A program made the translations under genes and the position numbers. Shown in pieces: positions 8,818 to 17,458 of a stretch of 64,000 bases of DNA. Under the pieces are notes generated by a model that was given only the letters and a program-made list of their open reading frames with translations, did no database searches and was not told where the DNA came from. The DNA comes from Pseudolysinimonas_A sp049651805. GTDB taxonomy: Bacteria > Actinomycetota > Actinomycetes > Actinomycetales > Microbacteriaceae. How positions within the stretch are numbered: position 1 is the stretch's first letter; each line of letters opens with the position of its first letter. The stretch covers positions 15,412 to 79,411 of the forward strand of contig NZ_JBASCU010000042.1 in NCBI RefSeq assembly GCF_049651805.1, in the 5' to 3' direction.

Positions 8818-9897
8818 ATGACCTCCACCCCCGCATTGACCGCCCCCGGCGTGACCCCTCCCGACATCGTGCGGTGCGCCTACGCCGAGCTAGTCGTCAC
8901 CGACCTCGCCGCCGCACGCGAGTTCTACGTCGACATCCTCGGTCTCACCGTCACCTACGAGGACGCCGACACCATCTACCTACGAACTCTCGAGGAGTTC
9001 ATCCACCACAACCTCGTGCTGCGCACGGGGCCGGTCGCCGCGGCCGCCGTCCTCGCCTTCCGGGTGCGCACCCCCGAAGACGTCGATCGTGCCGAGACCT
9101 ATTACCAGGCGCTCGGCTGCCGCACCGAGCGGCGTCCCGGCGGTTTCGTACGGGGCATCGGCGACGCGGTGCGGGTCACCGATCCGCTCGGGTTCCCGTA
9201 CGAATTCTTCTACGCCGTCGACCACGTCGAACGGCTCGCCTGGAGGTACGACCTCTACACCCCGGGCGCGCTCGTGCGGCTGGATCACTTCAACCAGGTG
9301 ACCCCGGATGTTCCGCGCGGCATCGAGTATCTCGAGGGTGTCGGATTCCGGGTGACGGAAGACATCGAAGACGACGAGGGCATCGTGTACGCGGCCTGGA
9401 TGCGCCGCAAGGCCACCGTGCATGACACCGCCCTCACGGGCGGGGCCGGCCCGCGGATGCATCACATCGCGTTCGCGACCCACGAGAAGCACAACATCAT
9501 CGCGATCTGCGACAAGCTCGGCGCCCTGCGCCGCAGCGACGCGATCGAGCGCGGTCCAGGACGCCACGGCGTCTCGAACGCGTTCTACCTGTACATCCTC
9601 GATCCCGACGGCCACCGCATCGAGATCTACACGCAGGACTACTACACCGGCGACCCCGACAACCCGGTGGTGCGCTGGGACGTGCACGACAACCAGCGCC
9701 GGGACTGGTGGGGCAATCCGGTCGTGCCGAGTTGGTACACCGACGCGAGCCTCGTGCTCGACCTCGACGGCGACCCCGTCCCCGTCGCGGAGCGCGAGGA
9801 GCCGAGTGAGATGGCCGTCACGATCGGCGCCGACGGGTTCTCATACACTCGCGAGGGTGACACCGAGCACGGTTTCAAGCTCGGCAACCAGCTATGA
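8818..9897 (+). CDS. hpaD: Homoprotocatechuate (3,4-dihydroxyphenylacetate) 2,3-dioxygenase
   Basis: A 359-residue type I extradiol dioxygenase, strongly resembling as recalled the Brevibacterium/Arthrobacter HPCD enzymes. It shares segments such as VRCAYAELVVTDL, EEFIHHNLVL and IERGPGRHGVSNAFYLYILD. The metal triad is present: His157 (RLDHFNQ), His216 (MHHIAF) and Glu269 (HRIEIYTQ). It cleaves homoprotocatechuate next to the diol, using Fe(II) or Mn(II). CAGGAG at 8805-8810 is 7 bases before ATG 8818 and only one base before an upstream TTG, so ATG is preferred. It is the last gene of the operon. Confidence 0.95.
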   Translation: MTSTPALTAPGVTPPDIVRCAYAELVVTDLAAAREFYVDILGLTVTYEDADTIYLRTLEEFIHHNLVLRTGPVAAAAVLAFRVRTPEDVDRAETYYQALGCRTERRPGGFVRGIGDAVRVTDPLGFPYEFFYAVDHVERLAWRYDLYTPGALVRLDHFNQVTPDVPRGIEYLEGVGFRVTEDIEDDEGIVYAAWMRRKATVHDTALTGGAGPRMHHIAFATHEKHNIIAICDKLGALRRSDAIERGPGRHGVSNAFYLYILDPDGHRIEIYTQDYYTGDPDNPVVRWDVHDNQRRDWWGNPVVPSWYTDASLVLDLDGDPVPVAEREEPSEMAVTIGADGFSYTREGDTEHGFKLGNQL

Positions 9898-9922
9898 GCG
9901 ATCCCGCTCGACGCCGACGGGC

Positions 9923-11425
9923 CTAGCGGCCGCGACCGCCGCCGGCGGCTGCCGGACGACCACCTGACGGGCGACGACGGCGACCGCCGCCACCGCCTCC
10001 GGGCTGCTGCCGGTCGGAGCGCGGCTGCTGCAACGAACCGCCGCCCTCGGACGACCAGGCGACGCCACCGCGCTGCGGCCGTGCGGTCGACTGACCACCG
10101 GAACGCTGCGCGCCAGAACGCTGGGCGCGGGGCTGACCGTCACGCTGCGCGCGAGCCTGACCCTGCCCGGTGCGGCCCCCCGACGACTGCCGGGGCTTCG
10201 ACGACGGGCGCTGCGGCTGCGTCGGCTGCTTCGGCGCGGGCTTCACGTGCGCGGCGACCTCGCCGACGAGCTCGACCACGGCGGGCGAGGCGGCGGTGAC
10301 GGGCTGCACGGCGGCCTGGATGCCGGCCTTGCGCATCATGACGTCGAGGTCCTTGCGCTGCTCGGGCAGCACGAGAGTCACGACGACGCCCTCCTTGCCC
10401 GCGCGGGCGGTGCGACCGGAGCGGTGCAGGTAGGCCTTGTGCTCGGCGGGCGGGTCGATGTGCACGACCAGCTCGACGTCGTCGACGTGCACGCCGCGCG
10501 CCGCGATGTCGGTCGCGACGAGCACCCGGGTCTCACCGGAAGCGAACTCGGCGAGGTTGCGGTCACGCTGACCCTGGCTGAGGTTGCCGTGCAGGTCGGC
10601 GGCGGGGATGCCGGCGGCCGTGAGGTCGCGGGCCCAGCGCTTGGCGACGTGCTTGGTGCGGGTGAACATGATGCGCCGCCCGGTGCCCGAGGCGAGCGCG
10701 TGCACGAGGTCTTTCTTCGAGGCAGCGTCCGACGCGGCGAACACGACGTGCTCCATGACGCCCTGCGGAACGCCCGGGTCCTCGACCCCGTGACTGACCG
10801 GCTGCGACAGGAAGCGGTGGGCGATCTTGTCGACGCCGTTGTCCAGCGTCGCGCTGAACAGCATCCGCTGTCCGTCCGCGGGGGTCGCCGACATGATGCG
10901 GGTCACGCCGGGCAGGAAGCCGAGGTCGGCCATGTGGTCGGCCTCGTCGAGCACGGTGATCTCGATCGCGTCGAGGAAGACGTGCTTCTGCTTCATGAGG
11001 TCTTCGAGGCGGCCGGGGCAGGCCACGACGATGTCGACGCCCGATCGCAGCGCGGCGACCTGCTTCTGCTGCGAGACGCCGCCGAAGATCGTGGTGGTGC
11101 TGAGGCCGTACGCGGCCGCGAGCGGCGCAAGAGTCGCGGCGATCTGGGTCGCCAGCTCGCGCGTCGGGGCGAGTACGAGACCGAGCGGCCGGTTGGGGCG
11201 GCGCGGTCCGCCGGCGAGCCGGGTGCCGAGACGCGCGACCATCGGGATGCCGAAGGCGAGGGTCTTGCCGGAGCCGGTGCGGCCGCGGCCGAGCACGTCG
11301 CGTCCAGCGAGGGTGTCGGGCAGCGTCGCGACCTGGATCGGGAACGCCGAGGTCTTGCCCTGAGCGGTGAGGACCTCGACGAGAGGGAAGGGCACGCCGA
11401 GCGTGCCGAAGGTAGTGGTGGTCAT
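9923..11425 (-). CDS. DEAD-box ATP-dependent RNA helicase
   Basis: A 500-residue helicase. Q-motif region FPIQ is at 28-31, Walker A GRTGSGKT at 48-55, PTRELATQ near 90 and DEAD (VLDEADHM) near 157. SAT lies near 190, and the second RecA-like domain carries ATDIAARGVHV and HRSGRTARAGKEG. The last ~100 residues are a basic, low-complexity Gly/Gln/Arg-rich tail, probably an RNA-binding anchor. Roles in ribosome assembly or cold-stress RNA unwinding are usual for the family. A strong hairpin lies in its 5' leader. It converges with hpaD. Confidence 0.93.
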   Translation of the reverse strand: MTTTTFGTLGVPFPLVEVLTAQGKTSAFPIQVATLPDTLAGRDVLGRGRTGSGKTLAFGIPMVARLGTRLAGGPRRPNRPLGLVLAPTRELATQIAATLAPLAAAYGLSTTTIFGGVSQQKQVAALRSGVDIVVACPGRLEDLMKQKHVFLDAIEITVLDEADHMADLGFLPGVTRIMSATPADGQRMLFSATLDNGVDKIAHRFLSQPVSHGVEDPGVPQGVMEHVVFAASDAASKKDLVHALASGTGRRIMFTRTKHVAKRWARDLTAAGIPAADLHGNLSQGQRDRNLAEFASGETRVLVATDIAARGVHVDDVELVVHIDPPAEHKAYLHRSGRTARAGKEGVVVTLVLPEQRKDLDVMMRKAGIQAAVQPVTAASPAVVELVGEVAAHVKPAPKQPTQPQRPSSKPRQSSGGRTGQGQARAQRDGQPRAQRSGAQRSGGQSTARPQRGGVAWSSEGGGSLQQPRSDRQQPGGGGGGRRRRPSGGRPAAAGGGRGR

Positions 11426-11540
11426 GGTTGTTCCTGACGGCCGCGGCGCGTGTGAATGAGTTCACGAGGCGCGCGGCCGATTTGTTCGGGTTGGCGAAGG
11501 TGGGAATGCCCACATCCGTTCGCCGTAAGAGAGTCATCGA

Positions 11541-11560
11541 CCGCCGAAATCGATCGGCGG
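11541..11560 (-). promoter_or_regulatory. Hairpin in the untranslated leader of the DEAD-box helicase gene
   Basis: CCGCCGA and TCGGCGG form a perfect 7-bp stem around a 6-base loop, about 115 bases before the helicase ATG. The 206-base gap 11426-11631 holds no other recognisable gene. Helicase leaders are often structured and self-regulated; here that is only a suggestion. Confidence 0.35.
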
Positions 11561-11631
11561 GAGAGGAAGCGTTCTACGACGCAGAGTTCACGGATACGTG
11601 ACTCAGTACCGGTAACGCTAGCAGACGAGCC

Positions 11632-12513
11632 TCAGGATGCCGTCTTCGCGGCGTTGCGCCGACGGTTGCGGCGCACGATCAGCACGATCGCGGCCGAGAT
11701 GAGGCCGGCGGCGATGAGCCACGGCAACAGCACCCCGAGGGCGACGAGCAGCCCCGAGAAGAAGGCGACGAAAGCACTCCAGCCGGCCGACAGCCCGCTG
11801 AGGAAGTCCATCGGTTCCTGCTTCGGCGCCTCGGCTTCGCTGCGGAGGTAAAGCGAGATCGTCGAGAGCGCGACCTGGTCGGAGACCGACCGCTGTTGCG
11901 CCTCGAGGTCCTCGAGCGTCGCCTGGTGTTGCGCGATCGTGGTCTCGAGGGTGATCAGGTCATCGATCGTCGTCGCCCTCTCGAACATCGTGTTGAGCCG
12001 GTCGATGATGCCGCGCTGGGTCGCGATGCGCGACTCGAGGTCGGTCACCAGCACGGTGACGTCGCTCGTGCTCGTGGAGATCTCGTCGGCACGCCCGAGC
12101 GCGGCGAGGTCGTCGAGCACCGCCTGCAACCGCTCGGCCGGGATCCGCAGGATGAGGGTGGCGCTCCCGGCATCGCCGTTCGCCGGTGCGTACTCGGTGC
12201 GACCGTCGATGCGACCCCCCGCCGACTCGACGAGTCGCACGGCGTCGCGCGCTGCGGCGATCGGATCGTCGGCGGTGACGGTCATCGACCCGGTCACGAT
12301 GACATCCCGGGCTCGTTCTTCGGCAGCGAAGCCGGTGCCGCCGTCGGTGGCGGAATCCCCACCTTGCATCTCGGGCGCCACGGGGACGCTCTGCTCGTCG
12401 CCCACCGGTCCGCTGTCGCCGGTCGCCAGACTGCCCGCACTGCATCCCGCGAGCAGGAGGGTGGCCGCCAGAACGGCTGCTCCGAGAGTTGTCGTCCGCG
12501 CGTTTCGCCTCAT
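11632..12513 (-). CDS. DUF4349 membrane-anchored lipoprotein
   Basis: A 293-residue predicted lipoprotein. A signal peptide ends in LLLAGC with lipidated Cys24. An acidic Gly/Ser linker follows, then a DUF4349 domain (about residues 70-240) with a coiled-coil middle (LESRIATQRGIIDRLN and IAQHQATLEDLEAQQRSVSDQ). A hydrophobic C-terminal transmembrane segment ends in basic residues (RRNRRRN). The domain order matches the family; the function is unknown, possibly envelope sensing. I chose the ATG at 12513 because the signal peptide starts there; upstream in-frame codons add a non-signal-like stretch. Confidence 0.8.
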   Translation of the reverse strand: MRRNARTTTLGAAVLAATLLLAGCSAGSLATGDSGPVGDEQSVPVAPEMQGGDSATDGGTGFAAEERARDVIVTGSMTVTADDPIAAARDAVRLVESAGGRIDGRTEYAPANGDAGSATLILRIPAERLQAVLDDLAALGRADEISTSTSDVTVLVTDLESRIATQRGIIDRLNTMFERATTIDDLITLETTIAQHQATLEDLEAQQRSVSDQVALSTISLYLRSEAEAPKQEPMDFLSGLSAGWSAFVAFFSGLLVALGVLLPWLIAAGLISAAIVLIVRRNRRRNAAKTAS

Positions 12514-12698
12514 GAGGGCAACGGTAAAGTCCCCGGCGCCCGGGCGCCACACAACGTTCATCACGATTCGAGCGTCAGGCGATCACGTTTCCGTCACGGC
12601 CTACGCCCGCCATGAGGTGGTGTCAACCCCGTTCGATCCCGCAGCTTCGGGGCCTACCGTCGAAACCCCGATCGGGCATCCCACAAGGAGGACGAATC

Positions 12699-12896
12699 AT
12701 GGGTTTCATGGACAACGCCAAGGATGCGGCTGACGCCACCGGCGACCGGATCGGCGAGGCCGTCGACGACACCAAGGAGCGCATCTCCGACAAAGTCGAT
12801 GAGATGCAGGCCGACGCCGCCGTGAAGAACGCCGAAGCCGAGCGCGACGCCGTGCACGCCAAGAACGAGCACAAGGAGAACATGCGCGATCACTGA
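12699..12896 (+). CDS. Small highly charged helical protein (LEA/CsbD-like character)
   Basis: A 65-residue protein starting at ATG 12699, right after a perfect AAGGAGG at 12685-12691. It is almost entirely Ala, Asp, Glu, Lys and Val with no hydrophobic core, in repeats like AKDAADATGDRIGEAVDDTK. This predicts a long amphipathic helix. Such proteins are often stress-induced, for example LEA-like, CsbD-like or the Rv0909-type proteins named antitoxins; I cannot choose between these. The strong ribosome site suggests high expression. Confidence 0.7.
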   Translation: MGFMDNAKDAADATGDRIGEAVDDTKERISDKVDEMQADAAVKNAEAERDAVHAKNEHKENMRDH

Positions 12897-12929
12897 CACT
12901 TTGTCGGATCGCCGCCGTAGCATGGCGGA

Positions 12930-13709
12930 ATGGGGTGGCTGCGCCGACTGCTGCGGAGGCCGCCCCTTCTTCATGTCGCCGGGGATGTCGGCGCTGGCCC
13001 GCCGGTCGTGCTGCTGCACGGCATCGCCTCGTCGTCGGTGACGTTCGAGAACGTCGTACCGCTCATCGCCGACCGGCACCGCGCGATCTCGATCGACCTG
13101 CTCGGCTTCGGCTCCTCACCCGCGCCCGCGGATGCCAGCTACTCGATCGAAGAGCACGTCGCCGCCCTGCGCCACACCGTCCGCACGATCGGGCTGCGTG
13201 AGTTCGTGCTGGTGGGGCACTCGATGGGCGCCCTCATCGCCACTCGGTACGCCGCGAACCACCGGCGCCAGGTCACCCGACTGGTGATCGTCAGTCCGCC
13301 CGTGTACATCACGCCTACCGAGATCGCGGCTCCTTTCGACCGCGCGGCGATGGGTGGATACCTGCACCTCTACGAATTCCTGCGGGCCAACAAGGAGTTC
13401 ACGATCCGCGCCGCCGCGGGCCTCGCGCGGCTGTCGCCGATCAAGAACCTGTTGGATGTCTCCGAAAAGAACTGGAACGCGTTCGTGCTGTCGCTCGAAA
13501 AGTCGATCGAATCGCAGACCATGGTGAGCGACCTGGTGCAGGTCGCCGCCCCGATCCACCTCGTCTACGGCACCCTCGACCCGCTGCTGCATCCCGCCGG
13601 GTTGCGCATCGTCGAGAACCTGCGCGGCGTCATGCCGCACCGGGTGCAGGGTGCCGACCACGTCATCCGGCCGCGCATGGCGCGGGTCGTGGCGACGGCG
13701 ATCGGCTGA
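12930..13709 (+). CDS. Alpha/beta-fold hydrolase
   Basis: A 259-residue hydrolase with oxyanion motif LLHGIASSS near residue 28. The nucleophile is Ser98 in GHSMG, with Asp217 in GTLDPLLHP and His244 in GADHVI, so the catalytic triad is complete. There is no signal peptide; the first residues are basic (RRLLRR). The substrate is unknown, and the family includes esterases and C-C hydrolases. TAGCAT at 12918-12923 lies 6 bases before the ATG, as in a leaderless transcript. Confidence 0.82.
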   Translation: MGWLRRLLRRPPLLHVAGDVGAGPPVVLLHGIASSSVTFENVVPLIADRHRAISIDLLGFGSSPAPADASYSIEEHVAALRHTVRTIGLREFVLVGHSMGALIATRYAANHRRQVTRLVIVSPPVYITPTEIAAPFDRAAMGGYLHLYEFLRANKEFTIRAAAGLARLSPIKNLLDVSEKNWNAFVLSLEKSIESQTMVSDLVQVAAPIHLVYGTLDPLLHPAGLRIVENLRGVMPHRVQGADHVIRPRMARVVATAIG

Positions 13710-13743
13710 TGACAGAGAACGAGAAGGAACGGCCGGGGGCGCC

Positions 13744-13830
13744 GGTGCGACACTGCTACGCGACGCCTCCTACTTTCCGGCCGCCGACACCACGTTCCCG
13801 TGGCTCGTGCTCGACGAGGCCGCCGCCTGA
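13744..13830 (+). pseudogene. Possible 3' scrap of a lost gene
   Basis: In one frame this stretch reads as a plausible protein end (LLRDASYFPAADTTFPWLVL, then DEAAA and TGA at 13828-13830). There is no start codon with a ribosome site in the same frame, and the hydrolase gene occupies the upstream bases. It looks like the C-terminal remnant of a protein. The family is not recognised. Confidence 0.3.
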
Positions 13831-13847
13831 TCCGGCGCTCGCCGCTC

Positions 13848-14888
13848 CTACCGCGGGGCGCGGGCTGACTCGCGCACGATCAGGGTCGTCGGCAGCGGGG
13901 TCGACTCGGTAGCCGTCTCGGGCTCCTCGATGGCGAGCAGTACCTTCTGCATGATGAGCGACCCGAGGGCCGCGAAGTCTTGGCGCACCGTCGTGAGCGG
14001 GGGGTAGAGGTATCCGGCTTCGGGCAGGTCGTCGAAGCCCACGATGCTGACATCCTCAGGAACGCGCAGGTCGCGTTCCCGCAACGCCGAGAGCACGCCG
14101 ATCGACATGTGGTCGTTGGCGACGAAGATGGCGGTCGGACCGGCGATGTCGATCGTGCGGCCGAGGTCGTACCCGCTCGCCGGGGTCCAGTCGCCACGCG
14201 CGGGTTCGACGACCTCGAGGCGGTGAGCCGCGAGTTCGTCGCGCCAACCGCGCTCCCGCTCGATGGCATCCGGGGCCCGCGCCGGCCCGGCGACGTGCAG
14301 CACGCGGGTGTGGCCGAGCTCCACCAGGTGCCGCACGGCGGCGCGCGCCCCGCGGTACTGGTCGATCGACACCACCGTGGGCCCGCGGCGGGCAGACGCG
14401 GCGACGGCGACGAACGGGATGCCGAGGTCGAGACCGCGCACCACCTCGAGCACCGACACGTCGTCGACGATGAGCACGATCGCATCCACCCGTTGCCGCA
14501 ACAGGGTCTCGACGATGGCCCGCACCCCCGGGGGTTCGATGTCGAGCAGCGACACCGTCTCGACGCCGTACCGCGCCTCGCGCGCGGCGAGGTTGAAGTG
14601 CATGGCGATGGATGCCGGACCGAGGTCGGCGGTGCCGGGCGCGATCAACCCGATGGTGCGGCTGCGGCGGGTGACGAGGGCACGGGCGGCAGGGGAGGGG
14701 CTGTAGCGCAGCTGCGAGATGGCGCTCTCGACCCGGGCGCGTGTCGTCGGGCGCACGTTCGGCAGGTCGTTGAGCACGCGCGACACGGTCTGGTGCGACA
14801 CCCCGGCGAGACGGGCGACGTCGAAGATGTTGGCGGCGCGCGGGCCCGGTTCATCGGAACCCCGCCGCTTCGGGTCAGTCTCCGTCAT
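13848..14888 (-). CDS. LacI-family transcriptional regulator of the sugar ABC operon
   Basis: A 346-residue regulator. The helix-turn-helix at about residues 19-45 reads FDVARLAGVSHQTVSRVLND, followed by hinge-helix residues (SPSPAARALVTRRSRTIG). A periplasmic-binding-protein-like effector domain follows, with the usual FVANDHMSIGVLSAL and VGFDDLPEAGYLYPPLTTV segments. It is the last gene of the leftward ABC operon and overlaps the stop of the second ATPase gene. It probably senses the transported sugar or a derivative and represses the operon. Confidence 0.9.
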   Translation of the reverse strand: MTETDPKRRGSDEPGPRAANIFDVARLAGVSHQTVSRVLNDLPNVRPTTRARVESAISQLRYSPSPAARALVTRRSRTIGLIAPGTADLGPASIAMHFNLAAREARYGVETVSLLDIEPPGVRAIVETLLRQRVDAIVLIVDDVSVLEVVRGLDLGIPFVAVAASARRGPTVVSIDQYRGARAAVRHLVELGHTRVLHVAGPARAPDAIERERGWRDELAAHRLEVVEPARGDWTPASGYDLGRTIDIAGPTAIFVANDHMSIGVLSALRERDLRVPEDVSIVGFDDLPEAGYLYPPLTTVRQDFAALGSLIMQKVLLAIEEPETATESTPLPTTLIVRESARAPR

Positions 14889-16413
14889 CCGGCTGCGTCA
14901 CCATCGCCATCAGCGAGCCACTCGACAATTCGTCGGCGGGGAGGGTCGCGACGACGAGCCCGTCGCGGAGCACGACGATGCGCGTGGACACCCTCAGAAC
15001 CTCCTCGAGCTCGGCCGAGATGAACACGACGGACATGCCGTTCGCCGCCAGCTCCCCGACGAGATTCTGGACTTCGACCTTAGCGCCGACGTCGATGCCG
15101 CGCGTCGGCTCGTCGAGTAGCAGGGCACGCGGGGCGAGCGCGAGCAGCCGGGCGAGCAGCACCTTCTGCTGGTTGCCGCCCGACAGCGTGCCCGCGATCG
15201 CCTCCGGCGACTCGGGGCGGATGCCGAGGGCCTCGATCCACGAAGCCGCCAGCTCCGTCTGGCGCGCGCGGGAAATCAATCGCAGGATGCCGCGTTGCGC
15301 CTGAATGGCGAGCACGATGTTCTCGCGCACGGTGAGCTCGGCGATGATGCCTTCGGTTCGACGGTTCTCCGACGAGTAGACGACACCCAGGCGGATGCCG
15401 CGGCGGGGCCCCGTGATCGACGTCGGCGTGCCGTCGAGAATGATGACACCGCCGTCGGGCTGGTCGACGCCGGCGAGGGTGCGGGCGAGTTCGGTGCGGC
15501 CCGAGCCGAGCAGTCCGGCCAGGCCCACCACTTCGGCTTCGCGCACCTCGATGTCGGCATCGTGCACCCGGGGCCACCGACGCAGCTGTCGGGCACCGAG
15601 CACGACGGGCCCGCCCGGCTCGGGGTCGCTCGGCCGGCGCACGCGTTGTTCGGCGATCTCACGGCCCAGCATCTTCTGCACGAGGTCGATGCGCAGCAGC
15701 TCCGTCGTGCGGTACTCCCCGACGAGCACGCCCCCGCGCAGCACCGTGATGCGGTCGCAGATCTCGTACACCTGGTCGAGGAAGTGCGAGATGAACAGCA
15801 CCGCCACTCCGCGCTCCTTGAGTTCGCGGATGACACGGAACAGTTCGGCGACCTCGTCGGCGTCGAGGCTCGACGTGGGCTCGTCGAGCACGAGCACGCG
15901 CAGGTCGGTCGAGATCGCGCGGGCGATCGCCACGAGCTGTTGCACGGCGAGCGAGTGCGTGCCGAGCAGCGAGGCAGGGTCGATGGTGAGTCCCAGTTCG
16001 GCGAGCACCTCGGAGGCGAGTCGTCGCATCGCGGGCCAGTCGATGCCGCCGTAGCGCCGCGGTTCGCGTCCGAGCGCGATGTTCTCGGCCACCGACAGAT
16101 TCGGCAGCAGGTCGATCTCCTGGTACACCGTGCGGATGCCGTGACGCTGCGCCTCGAGAGGCGACGGCATCCGCACCACCTCCCCGTCGAGCCGGATCTC
16201 GCCGCCGTCCAGCGGCAGCGCGCCGGTGAGCGCTTTGATCAGCGTCGACTTGCCGGCGCCGTTCTCGCCCATGAGGGAGTGCACTTCGCCCGGGAACATC
16301 CGAAAGTCGACGCCGTCGAGCGCGGTCTCGCGCCCGAACCTCACGGTCGCACCCGAAACGTGAAGCACAGGCACGTCGAGTGCCGGCGTCGTCGTCGGGT
16401 CGCCCATCGTCAC
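14875..16413 (-). CDS. Second double-domain sugar ABC transporter ATPase in the operon
   Basis: A 512-residue ATPase with two ABC domains, of the RbsA/MglA/YtfR type. The first has Walker A GENGAGKST, a degenerate signature LAVQQLVAIARA and Walker B VLVLDEPTSSLD. The second has GLLGSGRTELAR, signature LSGGNQQKVLLAR and LLLDEPTRGIDVGAK. Length and motif layout are normal. It is a paralogue of the ATPase at 18483-20030 and lies after the permease genes, 31 bases downstream. Two such ATPases in one importer operon is unusual. The start is GTG 16413 or ATG 16407. Confidence 0.88.
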   Translation of the reverse strand: MTMGDPTTTPALDVPVLHVSGATVRFGRETALDGVDFRMFPGEVHSLMGENGAGKSTLIKALTGALPLDGGEIRLDGEVVRMPSPLEAQRHGIRTVYQEIDLLPNLSVAENIALGREPRRYGGIDWPAMRRLASEVLAELGLTIDPASLLGTHSLAVQQLVAIARAISTDLRVLVLDEPTSSLDADEVAELFRVIRELKERGVAVLFISHFLDQVYEICDRITVLRGGVLVGEYRTTELLRIDLVQKMLGREIAEQRVRRPSDPEPGGPVVLGARQLRRWPRVHDADIEVREAEVVGLAGLLGSGRTELARTLAGVDQPDGGVIILDGTPTSITGPRRGIRLGVVYSSENRRTEGIIAELTVRENIVLAIQAQRGILRLISRARQTELAASWIEALGIRPESPEAIAGTLSGGNQQKVLLARLLALAPRALLLDEPTRGIDVGAKVEVQNLVGELAANGMSVVFISAELEEVLRVSTRIVVLRDGLVVATLPADELSSGSLMAMVTQPDDGD

Positions 16414-16444
16414 ATTCTGGTGGACGCCGGCCGCCGCCGGGAGA

Positions 16445-17458
16445 TCACCTGCGGCTCGAGCGCGACACGATCACCCGTTGCACGACGACGAAGATCAGCA
16501 GCAGAGCCCCGATGGTGATGCGGGTCCACGACTGTTCGGCGCCGAGGAACGAGATCGCGGTCTTGATCGTGCCGTAGACGAAGACCCCGATCATCGAGCC
16601 CAGCACGAAACCCGAGCCGCCGGTGAGCAGCGTGCCGCCGATGACGACGGCGGCGATCGTGTCGAGCTCGGTGCCGATTCCGTTGAGCGGATAGCCCGCC
16701 CCCTGGTAGGCGGTGAAGACCACTCCGGCGAGGCCGGCACAGGTGCCCGAGATCACGTAGGCCAGTAGCTTCGTGCGCACCACGGGAAGACCCATGAGCC
16801 GCGCGGACTGTTCGTTGCCGCCGATCGCGTAGATCGTGCGTCCGAATCGGGTGAACTGCAGCACGAGCGCACCCGCGACGACGACGAGCAGCGCGATGAT
16901 GCCGGTCGGCGAGAGGTACCAGCCGTCGATGTTGAACAGCTTCGTCTGCAACCAGAGGATGGCCGGGTCTTCGACCTTGATCGACGAGAGGCTCACCAGG
17001 AAGGCGAGCCCCCGCGCCGCGAACAGGCCGGCGAGCGAGGCGATGAAGGGTTGCACGTCGAAGAACTGGATGAGCACGCCGATGAGCAGACCGATGAGGG
17101 CGCCGCCGATGAGCATGACCGGCACGACGACGACGACCGGGGTGCCTTCGGAGAGCAACCGGGCGCCCAGGATCGCCGTGAACGCCAGCACCGCGCCGAC
17201 CGAGAGGTCGATGCCGGCGGTGAGGATGACGAAGGTCATGCCGACGGCGAGAATCAACAGGTAGGCGTTGTCGAGCAGAAGCGACGACAGCACCCGCGGG
17301 GTGAGGAAGTTGCCGAAGTACGCCTGCCCGACCAGCAGCAGCGCGAGCAGGATGGCGAGGGCCGCGAACACGGGGATCCATGACGCGCGGCGGCTGGTGA
17401 ACCGGCGCACCCGGGTGGCGAGCCCCTCGGGAACCCGTGTCGACGTCGTCGCGCTCAT
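16445..17458 (-). CDS. yjfF: Sugar ABC transporter permease, YjfF type
   Basis: A 337-residue inner-membrane permease of the RbsC/YtfT/YjfF family. It has eight or more hydrophobic segments and the family stretch AVGMTFVILTAGIDLSVGAV (near residues 70-90). RFGRTIYAIGGNEQSARLMG lies near 215, and GGTLLTGGSGFVLGSMIGV near the end. It should pair with the YtfT-like permease encoded just before it, forming the channel. Its ATG overlaps the upstream stop (ATGA). The gene name rests on resemblance to the E. coli galactofuranose importer. Confidence 0.85.
   Translation of the reverse strand: MSATTSTRVPEGLATRVRRFTSRRASWIPVFAALAILLALLLVGQAYFGNFLTPRVLSSLLLDNAYLLILAVGMTFVILTAGIDLSVGAVLAFTAILGARLLSEGTPVVVVVPVMLIGGALIGLLIGVLIQFFDVQPFIASLAGLFAARGLAFLVSLSSIKVEDPAILWLQTKLFNIDGWYLSPTGIIALLVVVAGALVLQFTRFGRTIYAIGGNEQSARLMGLPVVRTKLLAYVISGTCAGLAGVVFTAYQGAGYPLNGIGTELDTIAAVVIGGTLLTGGSGFVLGSMIGVFVYGTIKTAISFLGAEQSWTRITIGALLLIFVVVQRVIVSRSSRR

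Noticed and set aside
8812..8820. TTG 8812 as hpaD start
   Set aside because: The ribosome site CAGGAG ends one base before it; ATG 8818 has proper spacing.
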